From Prorocentrum cordatum (lineage: Eukaryota > Sar > Dinophyceae > Prorocentrales > Prorocentraceae), in NCBI GenBank assembly GCA_963575745.1, contig CAUYUJ010012847.1, positions 1-22,271 on the forward strand: DNA of 22,271 bases, read 5' to 3'. The notes beneath the pieces are model-generated. The model ran no database searches. It was given only the letters and a program-made list of their open reading frames with translations, and was not told where the DNA came from. This document shows positions 7,814 through 16,300 of this stretch, one piece after another; positions within the stretch are counted from its first letter, which is position 1; each line of letters opens with the position of its first letter. Made by a program: the position numbers and the translations under genes.

Positions 7814-8026
7814 CCTTGATTAGGGGAACATAAAGTGACATAAACATAAAAACTCGGAGGTCCGCGCGGACTCATCGGATCGGCGCTGGACCCCCCTCCC
7901 TGGCGCGCGGAGCGCGCCAGGGGCGGCGCGGGAGGCGCCGCCGGGGGGCCCCAGCGCCGATCAGAGAAATCCGCGCGGACCATTGAGTTTTTATGCTTAT
8001 GCCACTTTTTGTTCCCCTAATCAAGG
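7814..8026. mobile_element. Family C fold-back element, copy 1 (complete)
   Basis: The 213-bp element is almost entirely an inverted repeat. The left arm begins CCTTGATTAGGGGAACA and the right arm ends TGTTCCCCTAATCAAGG apart from one mismatch. Each arm of about 80 bp includes ACATAAAAACTC-like sequence, GGTCCGCGCGGA and GATCGGCGCTGG. The core holds two short GC hairpins, TGGCGCGCGGAGCGCGCCA and GGCGGCGCGGGAGGCGCCGCC-like. It has no coding capacity. A second full copy is at 17085 and half copies are at 15141 and 21329. Confidence 0.82.
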
Positions 8027-8190
8027 ATTCCCCTATTGATTCCTCCTATTGATTCCTCCTATTGATTCCTATTGATTCCTCCTCGCCCGCCCGATTGATT
8101 CCTCCTCGCCCGACGTGATCCTCCTCGCCCGACGTGATCCTATTGATTCCCCTATTGATTCCTCCTCGCCCGACGTGATCCTCGTCCTGG
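8027..8190. repeat. Minisatellite of ATTGATTCCTCCT and CGCCCGACGTGATCCT units
   Basis: Short tandem units, ATTGATTCCTCCT (about 13 bp) and TCCTCGCCCGACGTGA (about 19 bp with spacer), alternate irregularly. The first unit resembles the end of the abutting family C arm (CCCCTAATCAAGGATTCC versus CCCCTATTGATTCC), so the array may have grown from the element's end. Confidence 0.75.
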
Positions 8191-8333
8191 CCTCGTCGCG
8201 GCAGCCCCCCCCCGCGAAAATGACGCTGGGGGCGCGGGCGCCCCGCGCTCTGCGCTCGGAGGCGCCGAGCGCCCCCCCGCCCTCCCGCGCGCGCGCGCGC
8301 GGTCTCTCGAGGGGGCCTCGTGGCGGCCCCTCC

Positions 8334-8541
8334 GCCTGGGCTTATGTCGGGCCCGTCCCCCTACAGGGGGAATTTTCTACGAAAAAGATGAAATATTTCA
8401 AAAATAGTCAAAAATACTCCTGGGATTTTTTTTGTTGTTATTTTTTGACCTGTTTGGTGCATTTGGGGGGTATTCTAATTTTTTTAATTTTTTCGTCGAA
8501 AATCCCCCTGTAGGGGGACACGCCCGACATAAGCCCTGGGC
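8334..8541. mobile_element. Family B MITE-like element, copy 2
   Basis: The element (8342-8532, 191 bp) starts TTATGTCGGGCCCGTCCCCC and ends with a near-complementary copy. Both ends carry the complete nested palindrome TCCCCCTACAGGGGGA-type hairpin. The interior is AT-rich with no open frame. The flanks read GCCTGGGC on the left and GCCCTGGGC on the right, a likely 8-bp target duplication with one inserted C. It is the best-preserved copy of the family here. Confidence 0.82.
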
Positions 8542-8572
8542 ACTTCGTAGTGCAAGCGAGCGGAGCTCACGT

Positions 8573-8773
8573 ACCCAGACATGCTCGCATCGTAGCATAC
8601 AACAAAAACAATCGCGACGAGAGTTTTGCTGACCATATCTGGCCCCCGGGGGGCCCTCGCCGGGCCGCCAGGACTGTCAACAAACTGCCCAGGACGAAAA
8701 ACCGGCCTAGGGGCAAGGGTCGGAACTTCCGGGGACCGCATATTGACAAAAAACAGGACGTCGCATGCCCGGG
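8573..8773 (-). mobile_element. Family A MITE-like element, copy 3, inverted
   Basis: Read on the minus strand it starts CCCGGGCATGCGACGTCC, passes through the GGTCCCCGGAAG block, a CGTCCTGGGCAGTTTGTTG block and GGCCCGGCGAGGGCCCCC, and ends GCGAGCATGTCTGGGT. The region between the last block and the end is longer than in the other copies. It begins only 40 bp after family B copy 2. Confidence 0.78.
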
Positions 8774-9417
8774 CTCACGTGAGCGACGCCCGAAACAAAT
8801 TCGTCGGCGCCGACAACGGCGCGTAAGTTGCCCGCGTAAGCCACCGAGTAAGGTCGCTACGTCATCTCGCGTAAGACCCGTGTCTTTTCGTCGCCCACGT
8901 CAGCGCCAACGGGAGTCAGCCGCAGATCGATCCGGCTCGAAAATGCCTCAGATCGGCGGGTGTTTGGGCCCTGGCCGTGATTCTGCACGATGCTGTAGCT
9001 TGTGCGTCGACGGGCCTCGGGGATCCCTCTGGTTTGTTGGGCCGGACGACAGGGGGGGGATTGGGAAAGGGGGGGTTACGAAATTTGCTGATTGCAGCTG
9101 GTTTCGGCCCCACCGAGGGGCCCATTCCTCCATACATAGCCGCCTCCGGCGCCGGGAGGCGCCGGGAAAATCAGCCACGTGAGCTGATTCTCAAAGCCCC
9201 CTTTGTTAATTATCCCCCCCTTTCGCCCGACCCGAGTTTGGGAGCCACGTGGGGCCAACTCCGCCTTTCCGCCCTCCGCCTGACCAGGGGGGGGGCGCGC
9301 GGCAGGTGCAGCACGCGCGCGGCCTCGAGGCGGCCGCGGGGGCGGTGCTGTCCGACTGCCTGCGGGAAGCGGGCGCGCCGCGCACCGCCCACCCACCCCC
9401 TCTCGGTGGGCTCCACG
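8774..9417. other. No gene seen
   Basis: No supported gene. The motif GCGTAAG recurs at 8821, 8834 and 8869 with a GAGTAAG variant between them. The rest is unassigned and leads into the GAG tract. Confidence 0.45.
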
Positions 9418-9850
9418 AGGGGGAGGAGGAGGGGGAGGAAGAGGAGGAGGAGGAGGAGGAGGAGGAGGAGGAGGAGGAGGAGGAGGAGAGAAGGAGGATG
9501 AGGAGGAGGAGGAGGAGGAGGACGAGGAGGAGGAGGAGGAGGAGGAGGAGCAGGAGAAGGAGGAGGAGGGGGACAATGAGGAGGAGAAAGAGGAGGAGGA
9601 TGAGGAGGAAGAGGAGGAGGAGGAGGAGCAGGAGGAGGAGGAGGAGGGGGAGGGGGGGTAGGGGGAGGGGGAGGAGGGGAACCATGACGAGGAGGAGGTG
9701 GAAGAGGACGATGCGGAGGAGGAGGAGGAGGACGACGACGACGAAGAGCAAGCGGAGGAGGACGACGATGAGGAGGAGGGAGAAAGAAGAGGGTACGGAA
9801 GAGGACGACGAGGAGAATGAGGAGGACGAAGAGGATGAGGTCATAGTGGG
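9418..9850. repeat. Degenerate polypurine (GAG/GAC)n tract
   Basis: About 430 bp of GGA/GAG triplets that becomes increasingly interrupted by GAC, GAT and AAG toward the right. A plus-strand frame of 208 codons crosses it and ends at 9875 with VIVGIEEDTSA. This could look like an acidic C-terminal tail, but the same tract is open in several frames and no upstream domain is recognisable, so I treat it as a microsatellite. Confidence 0.85.
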
Positions 9851-9875
9851 CATCGAAGAGGACACATCGGCGTAA

Positions 9876-10089
9876 ACAGAAACTTTCGGATTGTTGGCGA
9901 CGAAGACGCTGTTCTGTTCCACCCACTTGTCTTGCTGTTTCCCGCGTGGGCATCCAGAGGCCTCCAGTGTTGGTGTCAGTTCTCTTGATGTTGGCGCGAG
10001 CCCAAGGTCAAAGTTCGAAAATGGATTAAGTGTGCTGGTCGCGCTCCATGCTACCTAGTGGCCTTCAGCCCGTCCCGCCACCGTGCCTG
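9876..10089. other. No gene seen
   Basis: Single-copy-looking spacer between the GAG tract and family F. Nothing in it is recognisable. Confidence 0.4.
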
Positions 10090-10530
10090 GGCTGTAGGTC
10101 GGAAACCTCTTGGATGCCTGTGGGGATCTCTTGGGAGGCTTCTCGGAAGCTTGTTGGAGGCGGCTCGGGGGGTGTCTTAGGGACTCTCAGGGGCTTGCTG
10201 CTGGGTCTCGGAGCTCATCTTGGGGCCGAGGGCTCGACATGCCAGAACGAGTGTTTGGGGCCCTCTTGGACCGTTTTGGATGCCTCTTGGGCCGTCTCGA
10301 GGCCCTCTTGGACCGTCTTGGGGCCTTCTTGTCCTGGGGGCCTCTCGGGCTATCTCGGCGCGAAATTTGGGGCCGTCCTGGAGCGCCGACAGCCCGAACA
10401 GGCGAGAGCATCAACATCTTCCAAACACCATATGGCAACAAATGACGTTTGCCTCCTGGAAGCTCGCTTGGAAGCCTTATTGGTGCATCGTGGGGCCACT
10501 TGCGCCGTCTTGAGGCCCGACTAGTGTTTT
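10090..10530 (+). repeat. Family F degenerate repeat (TCTTGG orientation)
   Basis: Irregular tandem units of about 12-25 bp of the type GGCCTCTTGGACCGTCTTGG. A longer spacer block near 10385-10470 (CCCGAACAGGCGAGAGCATC and onward) matches, on the opposite strand, spacer blocks near 11561, 11935 and 12284. Open frames rich in Leu-Gly-Arg-Trp-Ser are a consequence of the repeat. I found no start context or domain that would make it a gene. Confidence 0.65.
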
Positions 10531-11256
10531 TCGAGGCCCTCTTGCGTCCAGAAAAGTCACGCGACAGCACGCAGGAAGCCACAGGAACACGCGGAGAGAC
10601 CCAGGGGCGCCAGACATTCGCGGGCCACTTCTAGATGTTTACGAATCTCATCTGGGCATTCCACTCAGTGCCTCGCAGCACGGTGGTGGATCGAGGGTCC
10701 ATACACGCCATTCGACCTGTTACAACACGCTTGTGCACTTTCAGCAGAGTATCATGAGTAGGACTGCTCTGGGAAATCCAACGGGTTCCGAGAGGTTGCA
10801 CCCACAACGTGGAGCCATGCCCCTTGTACATTTATGGAGTCCTTACGCGGACAAACGCACTCAACACGACCATGATTGTTCATAGGTAAGCGTGGGAGCA
10901 GTTCATGAAGGCACATGGCGTCATGGTGTCGATGATCGTTGCACAATACGGGGTGATGGAACATCACAGGCACCCGAGAAGACATACGTCACACGTCACC
11001 CTGGATGTCGGCTCAAGCGTAGGGTCAGAGTGTGAGTCAAGATTATGTGATAGCATCTGCATGAGAACAAGCACGCACCTCGGTCACATTCCAGCTCGTC
11101 TATATGCGCATCATACGCCCAATGGACATACGCATGCACCATATATCGGGAGCGGGGCCGCTGTTGGAAGTCAAATGGCGTAGGACAGAGAGGTATCACC
11201 CACATCGGAGAGCAACGCACTTACTGACATTGTGCACACACATACAGGTATACATA
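10531..11256. other. Least repetitive stretch; no gene recognised
   Basis: About 700 bp of normal-complexity DNA without microsatellites. The longest frames are about 60-90 codons and match nothing I recognise. Intronic or intergenic DNA is the simplest reading. Confidence 0.5.
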
Positions 11257-11272
11257 TATATATATATATATG

Positions 11273-11313
<41 letters not shown>
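11253..11313. repeat. (TA)n followed by (GA)n
   Basis: A short TA run (about 11255-11270) is joined by a GGAGAAA bridge to a GA run of about 34 bp. Confidence 0.92.
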
Positions 11314-11315
<2 letters not shown>

Positions 11316-11329
11316 GTAGGCTTCAGGGG

Positions 11330-12343
11330 GGGGCTGGACTGGTGCCAAAGTGCCGCATGGGGCCCAAACGAGCATCGACCCGCCAAAGTGGCCTTCAAGG
11401 CGGCCCAGAGGGCACCAACACGCCCCCAGCACGCCCACTATTGCTTCGAGACGGCCACGAGGCCTCGAACGCGCCCTAAGATGGCCCCAACCTGCTTTCC
11501 GAGAACGCCCCACGTGGCAAAACCCGTGAGTTGCTTTGGTGTTTCGAGGGTTATCATGTGGTCGCCTGCTCCGCTGCCCGACGCCCAGAGGCGGCACGAG
11601 AGGCGCCCAAGAGGGCCCCAAGGCACCCCGAGAGGGCGCCAAGACGGCCCAGGAGGCGCCCAAGGTGGTTCGAGAGGGCCGAGGGCGGCCCCCCCAAGTG
11701 AGCCTGGACGCGCCACAAGGGCCTCCAAAGCGGCCCACGGGGCCCCCGAAAGGCCGCAGCACGCCCATCAGCGACGAGCCCCTAAGACGAGCCTACACGA
11801 CGACCCCAGGACGCCCCAGGAGGCCTCCAAGACGAACCTCCAGGACGCCCCAAGAGGGCTCCAAGCTGTTCTCTGGCGGAGCCACATTCGGCCGACATAG
11901 GTGATGTCCCGCTCGTTGTGTCACAGACTTTCCCGTCGCCGGTTGCTCCGCAGCCCGACATTCGGAGACGGCACAAGAGGCGCCCAAGGGGATCCCAACA
12001 AGTCCCAGGGGGGGCGCCAACACGGCCGAAGAGGCGCCCAAGATGGCCCGAGAAGCCCCAAGACGGCCCCCGAAGAGAGCCTGCACACTCCAAGAGGGCC
12101 TCCAGGGGGGCCCACAGGGCCCTGCAACGGCCCCAGCACGCCCCCCCAGCACGCCCACCATTGCCTCGAGACGGCCCACGAGGCCTCCAAGACGCCCCAA
12201 GAGGGCTCCAAGTTGCTTTCCGAGCGAGCCCCGATAGGCAAAGTCAATCATTTGCCGTAGATGGTTCAAGGATGTTGCCGCTGTCGCCTGCTCTGGTTCC
12301 CGACGCTCGGAGACAGAACAAGAGGCCCCCAAGAGAGCCTCAG

Positions 12344-12374
<31 letters not shown>

Positions 12375-12606
12375 CAAGGGGGCGCCAAATCGGTCCAAGA
12401 GGCGCCCAAGATGACCCAAGACGCCCCAAGACTGCCCGTCAAACGAGCCTCGGCACCCCAAAGGGGGTCTACAGGGGGCCGAGGAGCCCCAAGACGGCCG
12501 CCCAGATGAGCCTCGACACCACGAACGGGCTCTAAAGAGGCCGCACGGCCGCAACCATCATGTTCCCGGGGAGCCTCCCAGGAACGTGATTGTCGCCGCC
12601 AAACCG
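11330..12606 (-). repeat. Family F higher-order tandem repeat
   Basis: The strand opposite to the 10.1-10.5 kb copy shows CCCAAGACGGCCC, AAGAGGGCTCCAAG and similar short units through the whole block. A distinctive spacer (GTCGCCTGCTC... then CCCGACGC... and GGCACAAGAGGCGCC) recurs at 11561, 11935 and 12284, giving periods of 374 and 349 bp. About three higher-order units are therefore arranged head to tail. A (CA)n run sits in the third unit at about 12346-12370. The block ends at a GGA tract. Confidence 0.72.
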
Positions 12607-12753
12607 AGGAGGAGGAGGAGGAGGAGGAGGAGGAGGAGGAGGAGGAGGAGGAGCAGGAGCAGGAGGAGGAGGAGGAGGAGGAGGAGGGGCAGGAGCAGGA
12701 GCAGGAGCAGGAGGAGGAGGAGGAGGACGAGGAGGAGGAGGAGAAGGAGGAGA

Positions 12754-12789
<36 letters not shown>

Positions 12790-13030
12790 GATGACCGAGC
12801 AGGGGATGAGGATGCAAACGAGGATGCCGAGAGCGAGAGGGAGAGAGAGAGAGAGAGAAACAGGGGACCGAGGCAGGGGATGAGGATGCGAACGAGGATG
12901 ACGAAAAGGAGGAAGAGGATGAGGACAAGGAGGAGGAGGAGGAGGAGGAGGAGAAGGAGAACGGACAGAGTGAGGAGACCGAGGCCGAAGAAGGAAGCGT
13001 AACTTTACTCAGCCGTTGCTCCCCCCCCTT
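12544..13030. repeat. Tandem duplication, left copy: F end plus GGA tract plus tail
   Basis: A 67-bp block (12544-12610; CATGTTCCCGGGGAGCC and GATTGTCGCCGCC) borders a long GGA tract. The tract turns into (GA)n at 12756-12787 and 12836-12860 and back to GGA near 12933. After the tract come GTGAGGAG and TTTACTCAGCCGTTGCTCC. The same order of parts is found at 13083-13300. Confidence 0.65.
12607..12990. repeat. Polypurine tract, GGA with GA runs
   Basis: Nearly pure purine for about 160 bp (GGA with GCA interruptions), followed by mixed GA and GAT-containing sequence. Gly-rich, Glu-rich and Arg-rich frames arise from it. Confidence 0.9.
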
Positions 13031-13300
13031 TCCTTCCCAAGTCGCCCACGGAAGGCCACGAGGCCTCCAAGGGGGCCCCAACACGGCCCAACCGACATGT
13101 CCCCAGAGAGCTTGCAGGGAACAGGATTGTCGCAGCCATTCGGAGGAGGAGGAGAAGGAGGAGGAGGAGGATGGGGAGGAGGAGGGGTGCGGAGGCAGAG
13201 GGTTAGAATGAGGATAAGGAGGAGCAGAAGGAGAAACAAAAGTGAGGAGGCAAGAGGAGTCCCTACTCATCCGCTGATCCAGCCCTCGCTCCCTTTCACA
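13031..13300. repeat. Tandem duplication, right copy (shorter)
   Basis: Family F-like sequence (GGCCTCCAAGGGGGCCCCAA) is followed by a 67-bp block at 13083-13149 (CATGTCCCCAGAGAGC, GGATTGTCGCAGCC). A shorter GGA tract follows, then GTGAGGAGG and CCTACTCATCCGCTGATCC. It parallels the left copy, including DNA beyond the purine tract. Confidence 0.62.
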
Positions 13301-13654
13301 TTCCCTCCCTTGTTGCCTCTCCTGCCTTCCTTCTGTTCTATTTCCCTCTCTCCTCTCTTCGTATTTCCCTCCTTCCTCTCCGGCGACAACGACGACGATG
13401 CCGACGCCGTCGACGCCGGCAACTCTGTTTCCGCGTTCGTGGCCTCCTGGATTGCACGCTTGAGAGTGGATGGGGGTAAAAATGATGAGGATGAGGATGA
13501 GGCTTCTGGAGTTGTTGAGAACCCACGCGCGCGTGATTCTAGTTTGTACATCTATGGTAGACCGTATACGGCTATGATTACACCTGTATGTGTTGTCGAT
13601 GCGCCTGGGTGAAGCGAGTTGACCGTTGATGGTGTACACATACCACAGAACCAC
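13301..13654. other. No gene supported; open frame end at 13612
   Basis: A pyrimidine-rich stretch (CCCTCC-type units) precedes about 220 bp of more balanced DNA. The end of a plus-strand frame here reads SVSAFVASWIARLRVDGG and ends VCVVDAPG at 13612. It is the most protein-like part of any long frame in the window, but the same frame crosses the purine tract upstream, and I recognise no family. Confidence 0.3.
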
Positions 13655-13703
13655 CACCACCACACACACACACGCACACACACAAACGCGCACACACACA
13701 TAC

Positions 13704-13743
<40 letters not shown>

Positions 13744-13866
13744 ATATATATTATATATATATATCAAGCACACACAACACAACACACACACACACAACAC
13801 AACACACACACATCACACATACACAACACACAACACACAACGCACACACACACACACACACACATC
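13655..13866. repeat. (CA)n, (TA)n, ACAAC-type compound microsatellite
   Basis: A CA tract gives way to a TA tract (about 13703-13764) containing TATAATATAATATATATTATA, which is self-complementary. After it come CA and ACACAACACA units like the complement of the pentamer array at the window start. Confidence 0.92.
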
Positions 13867-13893
13867 AACAACAACAACAAAAACAACAACAAT

Positions 13894-13933
<40 letters not shown>
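13864..13933. repeat. (CAA)n microsatellite
   Basis: About 70 bp of CAA triplets with a few AAA and AAT interruptions, directly adjoining the CA/TA compound tract. Confidence 0.95.
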
Positions 13934-14081
13934 GCAATAAGTTTAAGACTGCTCTCCCTTACTTGCTCAAGTGTCCAATAACGCGTATTCCCCAAACCCT
14001 CGATACCCGCCCTCTTCGTCTTCGATCGGACCCCTTTTGGGGGGTATACCTTTCTTCCCTGCAGGCCGGGCCCCGGCAAGC

Positions 14082-14151
14082 GGCGGGGCGGCCGCGGACC
14101 GTCGGCCTGGCCAGCGGCAGCGCTGATCGGCGGGGCGGCCGCGGACCGTCG
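14082..14151. repeat. Perfect 23-bp direct repeat, 47-bp step
   Basis: GGCGGGGCGGCCGCGGACCG plus the next three bases occurs at 14082-14104 and again, unchanged, at 14129-14151. The intervening DNA is partly related (GGCCTGGCCAGCGGC). Perfect identity beside older, degenerate repeats suggests a recent duplication. Confidence 0.9.
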
Positions 14152-14183
14152 ACCCGACCCCAAGAGGGACGGACAGGGGACCG

Positions 14184-14186
14184 ACC

Positions 14187-14222
<36 letters not shown>

Positions 14223-14278
14223 TCGAAGACGACGGCGACGACGACGACGACGGCGACGACGAGCGAAAGCGAGAGCGA
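14184..14278. repeat. (GAC)n microsatellite
   Basis: GAC triplets with GTC, GAA and GGC interruptions, merging into GCGAGA units before the 21-bp minisatellite. Confidence 0.92.
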
Positions 14279-14294
14279 GAGAGAACGACAGCAG

Positions 14295-14540
14295 GGCCAC
14301 GAAGGGCACGAAGTAGGCCACGAAGGGCGACAGCGGGGACACGAAGGGAATGCGTATGGGGCCACGAAGAGCGCGAACGAGCGGGGGCCACGAAGTGCAG
14401 ATAATGCGGGGCCACAGAAGGCAACTATGGGGCCACTGAGGGTAGCAACTGGGCCACGTAGGACAGTGAGGGGGACACAAATGGCGACAGCGGGGCCACG
14501 AAGGGCATGCACATGGGGCCACAACGGGCGCGACTCCTGG
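14295..14540. repeat. 21-bp minisatellite (family G), about 11 units
   Basis: Units of the form GGCCACGAAGGGCGACAGCG start at about 14295, 14316, 14337, 14359, 14386, 14409, 14431, 14452, 14473, 14494 and 14517. Most steps are 21-23 bp and one is 27. A 21-bp unit keeps frame, so the minus strand reads a hydrophobic heptad of the type FVAPLSP, but frame-shifting unit lengths break it. A related patch lies at 19835-19900. Confidence 0.82.
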
Positions 14541-14550
14541 GTGCCTGGGT

Positions 14551-14815
14551 GTCGGGAGCGCGGCGCTTGGGCAAATTGCAGGAAATTCCAACGCAAGGCC
14601 ATTCTTCAGTAAGTTGCAAGCAAGTCTCCAGCGAGAGCGCGACTCCAGAACGCCGGGAAAGCGATTCCTGAATAAATTGTATGGAAGTCCGAAGCGAGAG
14701 CGCGATTCCTGAATAAAATGCGAGGAAGTCTTGGGCGCGAGCGGGGGTCCTGGCTAAATTGCAAGGAAGTCTCAAGCGGGAGCCGTTGTTGTTGTAACCC
14801 GGGGGCCAGGGGGGC
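14551..14815 (+). repeat. Family E tandem array, copy 1 (41-bp period)
   Basis: Units of the type AGCGAGAGCGCGATTCCTGA with AATTGCAAGGAAGTCT recur, with GCGAGAGC/GCGGGAG anchors at 14631, 14694, 14735 and 14776. The array ends in GGGAGCCGTTGTTGTTGTAA and CCCGGGGGCCAGGG, an ending shared with copy 3 at 20955-20995. Confidence 0.78.
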
Positions 14816-15140
14816 AGTTTGAGCAGGAAGAATTCCCTTGTCAAAAAACAGGGTGCGAGCGTCGAGGGGCACACTTTGATTGAGAAAAAACCGTATGCAC
14901 CGGTGGGGGGGGAAACAACAATGATTTTTCTTCAGAAATGAAAATTCAACAACAAAAAGCGCCGACTCGCCGACGGCGGCGGCGCGGGAAGATGGGCTCC
15001 GATGTCAAAGCCAGGGGCTCCAGGAAGGGCACTGGTTGCCCTTACGCGCTCCTCCTCGCCTTCTGGGCGCCAGGAAGGCCGCGTCCCCCACGGGGGGCGG
15101 GGGCGCCTGCAGTAAGGGCCGTCTGTTGCGTGCTTGTTGA
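14816..15140. other. No gene seen
   Basis: Unassigned DNA between family E and the family C half copy. A minus-strand frame of 193 codons (15513 to 14932) starts with Met but reads straight through the family C half copy, so I do not accept it. Confidence 0.45.
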
Positions 15141-15260
15141 AGGAACAGTGACATAAACATAAAACCTCACAGGTCTGCCCAGATTTCACGGATCGGCGCT
15201 GGGGCCCCCCAGCGGCGCCTCCCGCACCGCCCTCCGCGCGCCAGGGAGGGGAGTCCAGCA
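15141..15260 (+). mobile_element. Family C fold-back element, copy 3 (left half and core only)
   Basis: The left arm (AGTGACATAAACATAAAACC, then GATCGGCGCTGGGGCCCC) and the GC core (CGCGCGCCAGGGAGGGGAG) match copy 1. The right arm stops after the first few bases (GTCCAGC), so the copy is truncated. Confidence 0.72.
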
Positions 15261-15637
15261 AAGCGTGTGGTGATGACCGAGGGATGAACCTCGTGCCGCT
15301 TATGGGCCCGATCGCTTTACATGTAGCTTGCGTACAGGTTGCGCCGATGTTGTTATGTTGGCTTCGTTGTGCCCCATCATGGACGAGCGGATGTTCCACC
15401 ACCACGACCATAGGTAAGAGAGGGACGAGGAGAAGGAGAAGGAGGAGGAAGCTTGCCCATCCTCCCTTCTCCCCTGTTTTACCTGTGGTAGTGGTGGGAC
15501 ATCGGCCCATCAATCATTTGTCGCGGCTTGCCTCCGGAATGTCAGCGCAGCGTACGCACAAAAACGGCGGGAGTAAAAAAGCCAGCGGGTCGGCCAGCGG
15601 AAGGTGGCGGAAGGCAGCGGGAGGTTGTGGAAGTGAT
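15261..15637. other. No gene seen
   Basis: No supported gene. A short GGA-type patch lies at about 15428-15450. Confidence 0.4.
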
Positions 15638-15785
15638 ATAAGTCGGGCATGTCCCTCTGCAGGAGGAAAATTCAAAAATAATTAAGAATAATTTGGGGAC
15701 GGTTGTTGTTCTATGTTTGATTATGTTTGGGCTATTTTTCAGTTTTCTTCACAGATCCGGCTGCAGGAGGACATGCCCGACCTAA
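15638..15785. mobile_element. Family B MITE-like element, copy 3 (shorter)
   Basis: Starts ATAAGTCGGGCATGTCCCTC and ends GAGGACATGCCCGACCTAA. The nested palindrome is now CTGCAGGAGG-like, changed similarly in both ends. The 148-bp length and the changed ends suggest a subfamily. The flanks (GAAGTGAT and AAGTTTTA) are at best a decayed target duplication. Confidence 0.72.
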
Positions 15786-16300
15786 AAGTTTTATGAGGAG
15801 TCAACATTTGGGGATCCAGGGTTTCTGGAATCGGTTTCATATATTGGCTTGGCTGGATCGTTTCGGCTGTGGTTTCCGGATGGTTTATTTTGTGTTTGCT
15901 ATGGCGACGGTCTCCCGAAAACGATCCCACGATTCATCGAAGCCATGCCAAGGGTACGTGGCAAAAGTTCGCGTAGGATATCGGGCAGTTTCTGCTATTT
16001 GTTCAAGGGCGTCGGGGTATTCCAGACGATGACGATTTGGTCTCGTATGATTCCGGGGGAGGGAGAAGAAGGAGAAGGAGGAGGAGGAGGAGAAGGAGGT
16101 ACGTGGATGGAGAGGGGTTGAAGAGGGATGAGAAGGAGCAGGAGCAGGGGGCGACCAGGAGGATGAAGAGTGAGAGGCAATTCTGGCGTTTCCGTTGGAA
16201 TTCGGATGATTTCGAATCGTTTTTTGGAGATGTTGGATGCTCCTGGCGGACGGAGGAGGAAGAGAAGAAGTAGGATCTGAGTATCCCCGGGATGCATCCA
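15786..16300. other. No gene seen; short GGA patches
   Basis: Mixed DNA with short purine patches at about 16058-16105 and 16250-16270. Open frames of 60-140 codons on both strands overlap each other and match nothing recognised. Confidence 0.4.

Noticed and set aside
9249-9875. An acidic-protein-like frame ending VIVGIEEDTSA
   Set aside because: The acidic run is a degenerate GAG microsatellite open in several frames, with no upstream domain.
11011-11017. Possible dinoflagellate spliced-leader relic (GGCTCAAG)
   Set aside because: Only the last eight bases of the leader are matched, which is expected by chance in 22 kb.
13016-13612. A 198-codon frame ending in protein-like sequence
   Set aside because: The last 60 residues look plausible, but the frame begins in a duplicated repeat segment and runs through a purine tract. 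Without transcript or homology evidence I do not call it.
12266-13711. A 481-codon minus-strand frame
   Set aside because: It crosses family F repeats, two purine tracts and a CA tract. Its serine-rich middle is the GGA tract read on the other strand, and no domain is visible.
13741-13866. CRISPR-like regular repeats in CA/ACAAC units
   Set aside because: There are no spacers of unique sequence; it is a compound microsatellite.
14932-15513. A 193-codon minus-strand frame beginning with Met
   Set aside because: It reads through the family C half copy, and a similar antisense frame occurs at the other family C copies, so it is a by-product of the repeat.
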